From Micromonospora sonchi (GTDB lineage Bacteria > Actinomycetota > Actinomycetes > Mycobacteriales > Micromonosporaceae), in assembly GCF_014646235.1 (NCBI RefSeq), contig NZ_BMNB01000006.1, positions 62,001 through 126,000 of the forward strand: a stretch of 64,000 bases of DNA, given 5' to 3'. Below the pieces are notes generated by a model. It was not told where the DNA came from and did no database searches. It was given only the letters and a program-made list of their open reading frames with translations. Both the position numbers and the translations under genes were made by a program. This document shows, piece after piece, positions 31,774 to 40,085 of the stretch (within the stretch, counting starts at the first letter, position 1; the number at the start of each line of letters is the position of its first letter).

Positions 31774-33029
31774 TGCCGGACGCCTTCGCCGACCTGGTCG
31801 GGCAGGACGAGGCGGTGGACACGCTGCGCCGCGCCGCGGCGGCGGCCGCAGCCGTCCTGCGGACCGCTGGCGAGCGGGAGGCGGCCACGACCGCCCCGGC
31901 GGAGGACGCCGGCGCGGCTCCGGCCGGGGCCGGAGGTGACCCGGGCGCGGGAATGACCCATGCGTGGATCTTCACCGGGCCGCCCGGGTCGGGCCGGTCG
32001 GTCGCGGCACGGGCCTTCGCCTCCGCGTTGCAGTGCGTGCACGGCACCGGATGCGGGCAGTGCCCCGGATGTCACACCACCCAGGCCGGCACCCACGCCG
32101 ACGTACGACTGGTGGTGCCCGACGGGCTCTCCATCGGCGTCAACGAGATGCGCGCGCTGGTGCTCCGGGCGGCCAGCACCCCGTCCGGCGGGCGCTGGCA
32201 GATCGTGATCATCGAGGACGCCGACCGGCTGACCGAGGCGGCCGGAAACGCGCTGCTCAAGGCGGTGGAGGAGCCCCCGCCGCGGACCGTCTTCCTGCTC
32301 TGTGCGCCGTCCACCCACCCGGACGACATCTCGGTGACGATCCGGTCGCGCTGCCGGGTCGTACCCCTGCGGCAGCCACCGCCCGACGCGGTGGCCGAGG
32401 TGTTGGCTCGGCGCGACGGGATCGCGCCCGACGTGGCGCGGTGGGCGGCGGCGGCCACCCAGGGCCACGTGGGGCGGGCCCGACGGTTGGCCAACGACCC
32501 GCAGGCCCGGGCCCGGCGGGAGGCGGTGCTCGCGGTGCCGCGTCGGTTGACCGGCGTCGGTGCCGCGTTCGACGCGGCGTCCGCGCTCATCGAGGCGGCC
32601 GAGGCGGAGGCCGAAGCGTCGGTGGCGGAGATCGACGCGGCGGAGCGCGCGGCGCTGGAGACCGCGCTCGGTGCGGGTGGCACGGGTCGGGGCGCGGCCG
32701 GTGCCGCCCGGGGAGCCGCCGGGCAGTTGAAGGACCTGGAGCGGCGCCAGAAGTCGCGGGCGACCCGGGCCCAGCGGGACGCGCTGGACCGGGCCCTGGT
32801 CGACCTGGCCGCGTTCTACCGGGACGCGTTGACCATGGCTCTGGGCGCACCGGTGGCACCGGTGCACACCGACACCGCCGAACTGGCCGGCGCGGGAGCC
32901 CGCAGCTGGCAGGCGGAGGGGGCGCTGCGGCGGCTGGAGGCGGTGCTCGCCTGCCGTACCGCGATCGAGACCAACGTCAAGCCCCGGATCGCCGTGGAAG
33001 CCATGATGCTCGCCCTCTGGAAGGGCTGA
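31773..33029 (+). CDS. holB: DNA polymerase III subunit delta'
   Basis: 418 residues, ATG overlapping the tmk stop (ATGA). The AAA+ clamp-loader fold has a P-loop-like FTGPPGSGRSVAAR, in which the Lys of GxGK(S/T) is Arg as in non-catalytic delta' subunits. The zinc-binding Cys set is CVHGTGCGQCPGCH. Walker B/sensor regions are IVIIEDADRLTEAAGNALLK and SVTIRSRCR. It works with delta and tau/gamma to load the sliding clamp. An Ala/Glu-rich insertion lies at about residues 275-300 (IEAAEAEAEASVAEIDAAER), probably a helical extension. Confidence 0.94.
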   Translation: MPDAFADLVGQDEAVDTLRRAAAAAAAVLRTAGEREAATTAPAEDAGAAPAGAGGDPGAGMTHAWIFTGPPGSGRSVAARAFASALQCVHGTGCGQCPGCHTTQAGTHADVRLVVPDGLSIGVNEMRALVLRAASTPSGGRWQIVIIEDADRLTEAAGNALLKAVEEPPPRTVFLLCAPSTHPDDISVTIRSRCRVVPLRQPPPDAVAEVLARRDGIAPDVARWAAAATQGHVGRARRLANDPQARARREAVLAVPRRLTGVGAAFDAASALIEAAEAEAEASVAEIDAAERAALETALGAGGTGRGAAGAARGAAGQLKDLERRQKSRATRAQRDALDRALVDLAAFYRDALTMALGAPVAPVHTDTAELAGAGARSWQAEGALRRLEAVLACRTAIETNVKPRIAVEAMMLALWKG

Positions 33030-33173
33030 CCTCGACGTAGCCGGCCCGGTCCTCGCTGGCCGGGCAGTTGTCCACGGGCATCGACAGGTGCAATTCGCGT
33101 GCGGTACGGTCCGGTGTGCCGTGGTGACGGTGGCGGCACGGATAGTGAGGACAACTGGGGGAGGAGTCCGCCG

Positions 33174-33503
33174 ATGCCGCGCGGTGAGATCGACGAGGCG
33201 TGGATCGAGGAGGCGGTCCGGCGCTACCGCCGGATCGAGTCCCTCCAGGCCGAGTTCGACCGGTCCGTGGCGACGGTCGAAGTAACCGTACGGTCACCGG
33301 ACGGCCTGGTGGAGGTGGTGGTGACCGCCAGCGGCCGGATCACCGACGTGCGGTTCCTCGGTCCGCTGCACAGTCGAGCGCCGCGCGACGTGGCCGGTTC
33401 GGTGCGCGCCGCGGTGGCCGCCGCCGCGGACGCCGCACAATGGGCGCGGGAAAAGTTGCACAACGAGACCTTCGCCGCCTACCGGCCGCTGGCGGGGGCG
33501 TGA
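33174..33503 (+). CDS. YbaB/EbfC-family DNA-binding-like protein
   Basis: 109 residues from ATG at 33174, with GGGGGAGGAG upstream. Its layout matches YbaB/EbfC nucleoid-associated proteins: an N-terminal helix (IEEAVRRYRRIESLQAEFDR), strands TVRSPDGLVEVVVTASG and RITDVRFLG, and a C-terminal helix (DAAQWAREKLHNET). Actinomycetes carry many diverged YbaB paralogues next to secretion-target-like genes, as here. DNA binding is inferred from fold only. It is the first of three closely spaced genes. Confidence 0.82.
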   Translation: MPRGEIDEAWIEEAVRRYRRIESLQAEFDRSVATVEVTVRSPDGLVEVVVTASGRITDVRFLGPLHSRAPRDVAGSVRAAVAAAADAAQWAREKLHNETFAAYRPLAGA

Positions 33504-33504
33504 G

Positions 33505-33810
33505 GTGAACGACCTTCGCGCCCTGGCCGACCGGCTCGACGAGGCGAGCGCCGCCCTGACCGCGCTCTCCCGCTCGGTCACCGCCACCGACCCGCCGCAG
33601 GTGGCGTTCGGCGTCGACGCCCCGGGGCGGCCGGGCGAGATCGGGCGGGCGCTGCACCGGCAGTGGGCCGCCGCCACCGGTGATCGGGCCCGGGAGGCGC
33701 ACGCCGCCGCGGCGGGACTGGCCGCCACCGCGGACGCGCTACGTCAGGCCGCCGACCGGTACGCCGACACCGACTCGGTCACCGCCCGCCGATTGGTGGG
33801 GGAGGCGTGA
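33505..33810 (+). CDS. Type VII secretion target / EspC-like helical protein
   Basis: 101 residues from GTG at 33505, one base after the previous stop (TGAGGTG arrangement). It is all-helical and Ala-rich (LRALADRLDEASAALTALSR; AREAHAAAAGLAATADALRQ), without signal peptide or membrane segment. It ends ADRYADTDSVTARRL, which contains the YxxxD/E export signal form (YADTD) of ESX substrates. This resembles EspC-type (DUF2580) proteins. No ESX secretion machinery lies in the window, so export would need components elsewhere. Confidence 0.7.
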   Translation: MNDLRALADRLDEASAALTALSRSVTATDPPQVAFGVDAPGRPGEIGRALHRQWAAATGDRAREAHAAAAGLAATADALRQAADRYADTDSVTARRLVGEA

Positions 33811-34553
33811 TGGACGCCCTGGACCGGCTCGCCGAGCCCGGGCTCGACCTGCTGCGCCGGGTCGACACCCTGCTCGCCGCCGGCGCGCCCGAGGGGCATC
33901 GGGTCTGGCCGCTGCTGCGCCGGATGCAGGTGCTTCCCGGCGACGCGCTGCGCAGCTTCCTCGACCTGCGTCCCGCGCCGCTGGCCGGCGCCGGGCACGC
34001 GGTGCGCCGGCACATCCAGGGGTACGACCACGCCTGCGCCGCGCTGACCGACCCGCTGCTCTGGTCCGGGTCGGCCGCAGCGGCGTACGGCCAGTCCCGG
34101 GCGATGCTGCTGCGCCACCTGGACGAGGGGCCGGAGAGCCTGGTCGGGCGACTGGAGGCGACCGCCGGTTACGCCGACGCGCTCGCCCACTGGGTGGAGG
34201 ACAGCCGGCTCGCCGTCGCGCGGGCCCTGGCCGACGTGATCGGCTCGGCCGAGGCGGTGGCGGTCATCGCGGCCACCTCGCTGACCCGTGAGCAGTCCCA
34301 CTCCGGGCCGTCGTCACCGGGCAACGCCGGTGCCGCCGAGATCGCCGCCCGGGTGCTGGCCGTGCTCTGCGTGGCGTACGACGGGGCGGAGACCCTGCTG
34401 CGGCAGTGGGGGCCGAGCCTGGCCGAGTCTCCCTTGCGCCCATCCGGCACCCGGCCCCGACCCGACGGCGGCGGCGCCGCGTCCGGCAGCCGACCCCGAC
34501 CCGACGGCGGCGGTGCCGCGCCCGGCACCCGGACGACCCGCATCGGCTGGTGA
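33810..34553 (+). CDS. Helical hypothetical protein, partner of the EspC-like gene
   Basis: 247 residues from ATG at 33810 overlapping the previous stop; GTG 33807 is possible. It is Ala/Leu-rich helical throughout (DALDRLAEPGLDLLRRVDTL; WSGSAAAAYGQSRAMLLRHL). The WSG within SAAAAYGQSR resembles the WxG-type turn of larger WXG100-like proteins. The C terminus has an imperfect tandem RPRPDGGGA repeat, a likely expansion site. It probably pairs with the preceding protein. No enzymatic motif is visible. Confidence 0.65.
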   Translation: MDALDRLAEPGLDLLRRVDTLLAAGAPEGHRVWPLLRRMQVLPGDALRSFLDLRPAPLAGAGHAVRRHIQGYDHACAALTDPLLWSGSAAAAYGQSRAMLLRHLDEGPESLVGRLEATAGYADALAHWVEDSRLAVARALADVIGSAEAVAVIAATSLTREQSHSGPSSPGNAGAAEIAARVLAVLCVAYDGAETLLRQWGPSLAESPLRPSGTRPRPDGGGAASGSRPRPDGGGAAPGTRTTRIGW

Positions 34554-34659
34554 CCGGCGCCGGCGTCGATCAAGTCGACAGTCCTGGATGGTCGCCCGGT
34601 GTGGTCGCGCGTGTCGCCGGCGGAGCGGGATCACGGTGCGGCGTCGTAGGGTGAAGGGC

Positions 34660-35496
34660 ATGGGCATGCTCTGCGCGGTCAGTTTCCAGCGGTACGGGCG
34701 CCTCTACTACCTCGATCCGGGCGAGCTGCGCCCGCAGGTGGGCGACAAGGTGCTGGTGCCCACCGACGACGGTCCCGAGGTGGCCGAGTGTGTCTGGGCG
34801 GCGCAGTGGGTCACCGAGGAGACCGACGGTTTTCCCCGGCTGGCCGGGCTGGCCCAGGAGGAGGACCTGCGCCGGGACGAGGCGCTGCGCCGACGCAAGG
34901 CCGAGGCGAAGGTCGCGGCCAAGCGCCTGATCCGCGAGCACAACCTGCCGATGCGGGTGGTGGCGGTCGACCACGTGCTCGGCGGCGAGGGCGGCGGCGA
35001 GCGGAGCACCATCTACTTCACCGCCCCACACCGGGTGGACTTCCGCTCGCTGGTACGCGATCTCGGGGCGACCCTGCACTGCCGGGTGGAACTGCGCCAG
35101 CTCTCGGCCCGGGACTCGGCGCGGGTGCAGGGCGGCATCGGTTCCTGCGGGCGTGACCTGTGCTGCGCCACCTTCCTGACCGACTTCGAGCCGGTCACCA
35201 TCCGGATGGCCAAGGATCAGGACCTCCCACTCAACCCGCTGCGCATCTCCGGCGCCTGCGGTCGGCTGATGTGCTGCCTGAAGTACGAGCATCCCCTGTA
35301 CGCCAAGTTCCAGGAGTCGGCCCCGGCGATCGGCACCCGCGTCAGCACGCCGGAAGGGGAGGGCCGCGTGGTCGGCCACAGTGTCCCGAGGGATGCGGTG
35401 ACCGTCCGTCTGGACGCCGACGGCTCGCGCTCCATGTGCTCCCGCGCCGACGTCTGCGGCTCCCGCCGCGCCCACGACACCCACTACACCCCCTGA
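34660..35496 (+). CDS. PSP1-domain protein (RicT/YaaT-like)
   Basis: 278 residues from ATG at 34660. The long open frame upstream (from 34288) overlaps the previous gene and is not conserved. The start has TAGGGT seven bases before it and no Shine-Dalgarno, so it is probably leaderless. The PSP1 core is IYFTAPHRVDFRSLVRDLGA, followed by the Cys clusters GSCGRDLCCATF and SGACGRLMCCLKYEHPLY. In Bacillus, RicT works with RicA and RicF, binds iron-sulfur clusters and governs RNase Y. Actinomycete homologues lie next to holB and their role is not settled. Confidence 0.9.
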   Translation: MGMLCAVSFQRYGRLYYLDPGELRPQVGDKVLVPTDDGPEVAECVWAAQWVTEETDGFPRLAGLAQEEDLRRDEALRRRKAEAKVAAKRLIREHNLPMRVVAVDHVLGGEGGGERSTIYFTAPHRVDFRSLVRDLGATLHCRVELRQLSARDSARVQGGIGSCGRDLCCATFLTDFEPVTIRMAKDQDLPLNPLRISGACGRLMCCLKYEHPLYAKFQESAPAIGTRVSTPEGEGRVVGHSVPRDAVTVRLDADGSRSMCSRADVCGSRRAHDTHYTP

Positions 35497-35529
35497 CCCC
35501 ACCCCACCCCACCCACTCCCTCTGCGCGT

Positions 35530-35599
35530 CGATCTTGCACTTTGTGTCGTCACAAAAGCCGCACAACAGGACTAACCGGCGACCAAAAGTGCAAGATCG
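35530..35599. terminator. Inverted repeat in convergent gap (GATCTTG type)
   Basis: CGATCTTGCACTTT (35530-35543) pairs perfectly with AAAGTGCAAGATCG (35586-35599) across 42 bases, between the convergent PSP1 and phosphoesterase genes. The seven-base core GATCTTG is shared with 25923-25971. It is probably a dispersed bidirectional terminator or small repeat. Confidence 0.6.
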
Positions 35600-35648
35600 C
35601 GGCCTCGCTGAACGCGTCGCGGGCGTGAGGGCCGGCATCGGCGCATTG

Positions 35649-37532
35649 TCAGGTGAGGGTGGTGGGGGGTTCGGCCAGGTGGGGGTGCAGGGGGGTGGCG
35701 GGGGTCAGCCAGGAGGACTCGGGGGAGTCGTCCGGGTTGACGCGCCAGTCGCGGGCCACCCGGTCGATCGCGATGGGGTAGATCGTGAGGGTGCCGTCGG
35801 GGTCGATGCGCAGGCGTACGAAGCCCTTCGCGTCCTCGATGCCCTGACCGGCGAAGAGCTCGTTCACGTTCACCCCGAACCCGCTTGCGAACAGCAGGTA
35901 CGCGGCCACCAACTGGCTGGCGACCAGACCGATCACCGGCAGGTAGAGGGTTGCCGCGGCGACCGCCGGCAGTGGCCAGGGCCACTCGTGGAAGGGCAGG
36001 GCCAGCCAGGCCCAGGTGCCGGCGGCGGCCAGCCCGACATGGGCGAGGCCGTGCGCGACACCGAGGATCCAGTGCCGCGCGTGTCGCTTGCCGCTCGAAC
36101 TGGGCGGCTTGGCGAACAGCGCCGCCGCGAGGACCGTCACCAGCACCATCATCACCAGCGGCACGCTGAACAGGCGCTGTTCGGAGGCCACGGACCGAAA
36201 ATCGGCCACCCCGGCCATGGAGAACATCAGCAGGGTGTGCAGGACGCCGAGCAGCGCCGCGAAGCCCGGGTTGCGGCGGGGCAGCCGGCCGAAGATCCCC
36301 CAGCCGTACCGTCGGGAGCGGGCCGCGTCGGGGTAACGGCCCGCCAGGTCGTACGTCTGGGACGGGCTGGATCGGCGGGCCAGGGTGTCCCGGGGCGGCA
36401 CCTCGATCCGCTCGGGCAGCTTGTGCGTGGGATACAGGTAGGCGCCGCCGCTGCCAGAAGTGATCAACTGGCGGCCGTCCGGCCCGGTGTACCGGGCGTA
36501 GTGGTGCAGGTCGCCGGAGATCAGCAGGCGTACCCGGGCGCCGGTGGGCGCGATGATGGTCCGGATGAAATAGTCGATCGAGTCGTACGCCGTGGGGTGG
36601 TCGACGGCCTTGACCCACGCTGGCGCCGGCACGGCCAGGATCACCCTGCTCTGCGGTCCCAGCCGCTTTGCCACCGTGTCGAAATAGGTCAGCTGCGGAT
36701 CGTCGACGTACGAGCCGGACTGGTCGTCGAGGCCGAGCAGCCACCAGTCGGCGGGCAGTTCGACGGCGAAGTACGAGCGGGACTGGCCGGTCCGCCAGCC
36801 GCCGAAGTGGCGGTCCCGGCTGCGGACGAAGAGTCGGAGGAACGCGGTCAGCCCGTCGTACCAGTCATGGTTGCCGGGGACCGCGAAGACCGTCGGCTGC
36901 TCCGGCGGAGTGCCCGGCAGCGCCGCCTGGTAGGGCCCCTTGCAGCGGTCCTCGTACGCCGCGTAGTCGGCCGACGGGTAGACCTGGTCGCCCCCCATCA
37001 CCAGGGTCTGCGCCCGGGGCAGCCGGTGCCCGTCCACCACCAGTTCCGGCTGGGCGAGCAGGTAGGCCACCGAGTACGTGGCGTTGAAGCCGTCGCCCAG
37101 GTCGGCCACGTAGTCCAGCCAGAGCCCACCGTCCGGCCCGACCTGCTTGGCGACCTCCGCGTCGAGGGCCTTCTGCAGCTCCCGTTTGTCCAGGTACGCC
37201 CCGAACAGCATTGCCAGCAGCGTACGCAGGCCGGTGCTGACCAGCAGGAACGGCGCGAGCCACGGCACCGGCTTGCGCGGCGTGAACCCCAGTTCCAGCG
37301 GATCGGTGCTGCGCGGCCGGCGCGCCGCCCGCCCACCGTCCGCCTCCTCGGCGTACGGCCCCAGCGGCACCGCCCGGCCGGTCGCGGCGCCCGGCGATTC
37401 GCTGTCGTGCGCCTCGGCCGGTGGCTCTATGGTGTTCGGGCCGGCCGGCGGCGTTCGGGTGGCGGGCTCGGGGCGCGGACCGTCGTCGGGAGTGTCGACC
37501 GGTTCGTCGCGGGGGGTGGCATCCTCGGTCAC
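35649..37532 (-). CDS. Membrane-anchored metallophosphoesterase
   Basis: 627 residues from GTG at 37532 (VTEDATPRDEPVD); TTG or GTG codons up to 37607 are alternatives. A Pro-rich N terminus and a helix (PWLAPFLLVSTGLRTLLAML) precede the calcineurin-like domain: LGDGFNAT, VMGGDQVYP, VPGNHDWYDG, and HHYARY in SGDLHHYARY. These supply the usual two-metal ligands GD, GDxxxP, GNHD and the GHxH-like site. The C-terminal third has about five more helices. The first motif's Asp, in YVADLGDG, fits the DxH site loosely. The substrate is unknown. The gene is transcribed away from the tRNA. Confidence 0.88.
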   Translation of the reverse strand: MTEDATPRDEPVDTPDDGPRPEPATRTPPAGPNTIEPPAEAHDSESPGAATGRAVPLGPYAEEADGGRAARRPRSTDPLELGFTPRKPVPWLAPFLLVSTGLRTLLAMLFGAYLDKRELQKALDAEVAKQVGPDGGLWLDYVADLGDGFNATYSVAYLLAQPELVVDGHRLPRAQTLVMGGDQVYPSADYAAYEDRCKGPYQAALPGTPPEQPTVFAVPGNHDWYDGLTAFLRLFVRSRDRHFGGWRTGQSRSYFAVELPADWWLLGLDDQSGSYVDDPQLTYFDTVAKRLGPQSRVILAVPAPAWVKAVDHPTAYDSIDYFIRTIIAPTGARVRLLISGDLHHYARYTGPDGRQLITSGSGGAYLYPTHKLPERIEVPPRDTLARRSSPSQTYDLAGRYPDAARSRRYGWGIFGRLPRRNPGFAALLGVLHTLLMFSMAGVADFRSVASEQRLFSVPLVMMVLVTVLAAALFAKPPSSSGKRHARHWILGVAHGLAHVGLAAAGTWAWLALPFHEWPWPLPAVAAATLYLPVIGLVASQLVAAYLLFASGFGVNVNELFAGQGIEDAKGFVRLRIDPDGTLTIYPIAIDRVARDWRVNPDDSPESSWLTPATPLHPHLAEPPTTLT

Positions 37533-37654
37533 CCGCTGCAGCCTAGTGCCGACCGCCCGGGCGCGCTTGTGCCGCAAGCGCCTCGCGTCCGGTTGGCGAA
37601 TCGGCAATCCCGCTCCACCCGGGGTCGGCGCGTGCCGTACACTTGACCACCGTT

Positions 37655-37727
37655 GCCGCCTTAGCTCAGTCGGCAGAGCGACGCACTCGTAATGCGTAGG
37701 TCATCGGTTCGATTCCGATAGGCGGCT
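37655..37727 (+). tRNA. tRNA-Thr (anticodon CGU)
   Basis: A 73-base cloverleaf: acceptor GCCGCCT/AGGCGGC with discriminator T, D-loop AGCTCAGTCGGCAGAGC, anticodon stem ACGCA/TGCGT with loop CTCGTAA (anticodon CGT, reading ACG), and T arm ATCGG/CCGAT with loop TTCGATT. CCA is not encoded. A hairpin terminator begins nine bases downstream. Confidence 0.97.
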
Positions 37728-37730
37728 CGG

Positions 37731-38182
37731 CACGCAAGCCCAGGTCACCGACCTGGGCTTCGCCGTTTTCCGAGGTCGACCACGCTCAGCCTCCGGGTAC
37801 GAGACTGCCGAAAGCGGGATGTCCTCCCAGCTCGGAAGGATCTGCCGCCGTAACGCCAGTTCGTAACGGGCGCGATGTCGAGACTCCGGCGTACTGCACA
37901 GGTCCCTACACGGAGGTGTGGTACGGCAAGGACTTGGTTTCGGGAGCGCAGCAACTGGCTGGCCAGTAGGCGCACCGCAACCGCCGCAGCCGATTGTGCA
38001 GGATTCCCAAGCCGACAGTGTGGGAGCCACGCGTGGGAACCACCGGGGCGGACTGGATCGGACGAGCCGGGGCGGATCGAGTTGCCGAGCGTTCGAGGAC
38101 CAGCACCAGGCGGACGGCGCCGACCGTCTAGGCAGCGACACGCAAGCCCGGGTCACCGACCTGGGCTTCGCCGTTTCCCGAG
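37731..38182 (+). repeat. 44-bp direct repeat flanking 364 bp next to tRNA-Thr
   Basis: The segment 37731-37774, containing the tRNA terminator, recurs at 38139-38182 with 42 of 44 bases the same. Just before the second copy, TAGGCAGC resembles the tRNA 3' end TAGGCGGC. The 364 bases between hold no intact gene, only short frames. The layout resembles the two ends of a decayed element inserted at the tRNA, though a simple duplication of the terminator is also possible. Confidence 0.65.
37736..37760 (+). terminator. Terminator of tRNA-Thr
   Basis: AAGCCCAGGTC (37736-37746) and GACCTGGGCTT (37750-37760) form a perfect 11-bp stem with a three-base loop, followed by CGCCGTTTTC. Confidence 0.85.
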
Positions 38183-38466
38183 ATCCACGACACCGTCGTC
38201 GGAACAGGTGGTGGCGGCTGGATCCAGGCGTAGTGGCCGTCGTGCCTGGGGATGTGGACGGGCGCCGGTTCCACCACCTTCAGGTTGGCGGTTCCGCGGT
38301 GAGTCTTCGGCCTGGCTGCTGCGGTCCGCACAGCCCGCGAGGAGCTAGCTTGCTGGCAGTGGGTTGAGGCGCCATCGCAGTGGTCTCCGGCGTCAGCTCA
38401 CGCCAACCCTGCTCCGACACCTCCGCAGCCTATCCATAGGCAGAGGCCCCAGCCGTCTGCGGACCG

Positions 38467-38763
38467 TCAACGGTCCGCAATTTTCGCCTGGCGTCTGCTG
38501 CGACGAGTGCGGTGCCAGGCCCACAGGCCGTACGCGGTTGCAGCGGCGCCAACCAGCACGACCCCGACGGTGATTTGCAGGCGTGCCGCCAGGGCCTGCT
38601 CGGCCGCAGCAATCTCGGCGGCCTGCTTCTCCAGCATTTCCGGCGTCGGGTCCTGGTACGGGAAGGACGCCCCGATCTCATCCAGGAGCGGTCCGCACGG
38701 CAGGACGCACGAGGCTACGAACAGGACGACACCGATGGTCAGGGCGAGGCGCGCGCGGGGCAT
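38467..38763 (-). CDS. Small membrane protein
   Basis: 98 residues. An N-terminal hydrophobic segment (ALTIGVVLFVASCVLPCGPL) with two Cys could be a signal anchor or, less likely, a lipobox-like site. It is followed by an acidic amphipathic helix (PEMLEKQAAEIAAAEQALAA) and a second membrane helix (ITVGVVLVGAAATAYGLWAW) with a strongly basic tail (HRTRRSRRQAK). The expected topology puts both ends inside and about 40 residues outside. No family is recognised. It is the first of several small accessory genes between tRNA-Thr and the MerR operon. Confidence 0.65.
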   Translation of the reverse strand: MPRARLALTIGVVLFVASCVLPCGPLLDEIGASFPYQDPTPEMLEKQAAEIAAAEQALAARLQITVGVVLVGAAATAYGLWAWHRTRRSRRQAKIADR

Positions 38764-38864
38764 CGGGCGATTATTCCAGCGAGGATCACGCGCACGGTCC
38801 GGTGTGCAACCGAGGGGAACCGATCAGTGCCGGCGGCGTTGCTGCCACCGTGGGCAGCCGGAGA

Positions 38865-39332
38865 CTAAGCTCCGGCCGCCGGACCACCGCCAGTTCTCGC
38901 GGGCGCCGCCAGCGCGGCGGCCAGGGCCTCCGCATCGTGGCGTGCAGGCCACGGAAAGCGCAGCTTCAGATTTGTCGCTTCACCGTCTGCCGTCAGGACG
39001 ACAACACGGGTCAGCCGACCGTGAACATCAGACGCACGCAGGACCGAACGCGGCAACTCACCGAGTACGTTCTGGGTCGGTCGGCCAGTCAGTTGGTTCA
39101 TTTCGAAGAACAGCAGACGTCTGTCCGTCAACAGCACGTACTGCTTCAGCGCGACTGAGAAGGCGGTGAACAGGCCGCCGGACAAGACAGCAGTCGCCAC
39201 CCCCGACACGACCTGGTTCTTCGTCGAGACAGAGCCAACGATCGCCACGCTGGCTACCTCGACACGCTCGCCCTCCTGTAGCAACGGTGACGCCGTATCG
39301 ATGAGCCGCTGTCTGGCCTTCTCCGCACCCAC
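38865..39332 (-). CDS. Hypothetical protein with PH-like (bacterial PH) features
   Basis: 155 residues. It starts MGAEKARQRLIDTASPLLQE, then ERVEVASVAIVGSVSTKN, a hydrophobic stretch (SGVATAVLSGGLFTAFSVAL) and KQYVLLTDRRLLFFEMN. The latter is the V-x-LTDRRLLFF pattern common in bacterial PH-like and GRAM-like membrane-associated domains. The end is low complexity (PARTGGGPAAGA). It is probably attached to the inner face of the membrane; no function can be given. Confidence 0.7.
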   Translation of the reverse strand: MGAEKARQRLIDTASPLLQEGERVEVASVAIVGSVSTKNQVVSGVATAVLSGGLFTAFSVALKQYVLLTDRRLLFFEMNQLTGRPTQNVLGELPRSVLRASDVHGRLTRVVVLTADGEATNLKLRFPWPARHDAEALAAALAAPARTGGGPAAGA

Positions 39333-39537
39333 GGTCGCCTCCGTCTTGGCCCGTACCCCATCGCTGATGGTGGGCGCGTCTCCATGACCAATAGCCGGCC
39401 GACTCTAGCGAGTCCTTTCGATACCGGTCAACTGATGACCCATCGATGTTTGGGGGATCGGTCCGGCCGAAACGGGCGACGACGCCAGCGCCTCCTTAGG
39501 GCCGGCCGACCAGCGCGCCTGCGGACCAGATGGTCGG

Positions 39538-40020
39538 TCAGCTTCCGGCGACGATCCGGATGATGCTCGCCCCGCTGGCCGTGGCGTCACCGTCGACCAT
39601 CGAGCTGGCCAGGTTGTAGTAGCCAGGCTTGGCCGCGGGGGCGATCGGGATGACGCTGACTGGCTGTTCATCTGGCGTACCGGCGGGTCGAACCGGTTCG
39701 GCGGTGTAGGTGACCAACCCGGGAACGGTGACTACGCCCATCTCCGCGTCCTTGAGTTCCGCCTCCGTGGCGTACGGGCCGGTCAGGCTCGCCTGAAGCT
39801 CGACCCGGGGCGGAACGGTCGCGGACGCGTCGCGCACCCCGACGATCCAGTGCAGGGTGAACGTCTGCCCTGGCTGGTAAAGCTTCTCGATGTCCGCCGT
39901 CTCGCAGCAGCTGTACGTCATCGGCGAAGCGGTCGGTTCATGAGAGGCCTCGGCGATGCACCCTGCCAGGAGCGGTACGACCGCCAGACAGGCGAGTAGC
40001 CGAACCAGGGGCGCCTTCAT
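39538..40020 (-). CDS. Predicted lipoprotein
   Basis: 160 residues with a signal peptide and lipobox LLAGC, so the mature protein begins CIAEASHEP. The mature part contains a CC pair (YSCCETADIEKLYQPGQ), a beta-rich segment (TFTLHWIVGVRD; PRVELQASLTGPYATEAEL) and a terminal SGASIIRIVAG strand. The layout suggests a beta-sandwich, perhaps Ig-like. The gene stands alone, on the same strand as and downstream of the MerR-HEAT gene, with a 65-base gap. Nothing indicates an enzyme. Confidence 0.75.
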   Translation of the reverse strand: MKAPLVRLLACLAVVPLLAGCIAEASHEPTASPMTYSCCETADIEKLYQPGQTFTLHWIVGVRDASATVPPRVELQASLTGPYATEAELKDAEMGVVTVPGLVTYTAEPVRPAGTPDEQPVSVIPIAPAAKPGYYNLASSMVDGDATASGASIIRIVAGS

Positions 40021-40085
40021 GGGCCGGATCGTAGTGTCGGGGCGCCACCGTCGGGCGCGCCGCTTGAAGCCGTACTGATCAAGGG

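Noticed and set aside
33505..34553. A complete type VII secretion locus
   Set aside because: No EccC ATPase, EccB/D/E or mycosin genes are present; only substrate-like helical proteins.
37775..38138. Protein-coding gene between the tRNA-downstream repeats
   Set aside because: Short frames such as the 151-residue minus-strand frame overlap the tRNA itself and lack recognisable motifs.
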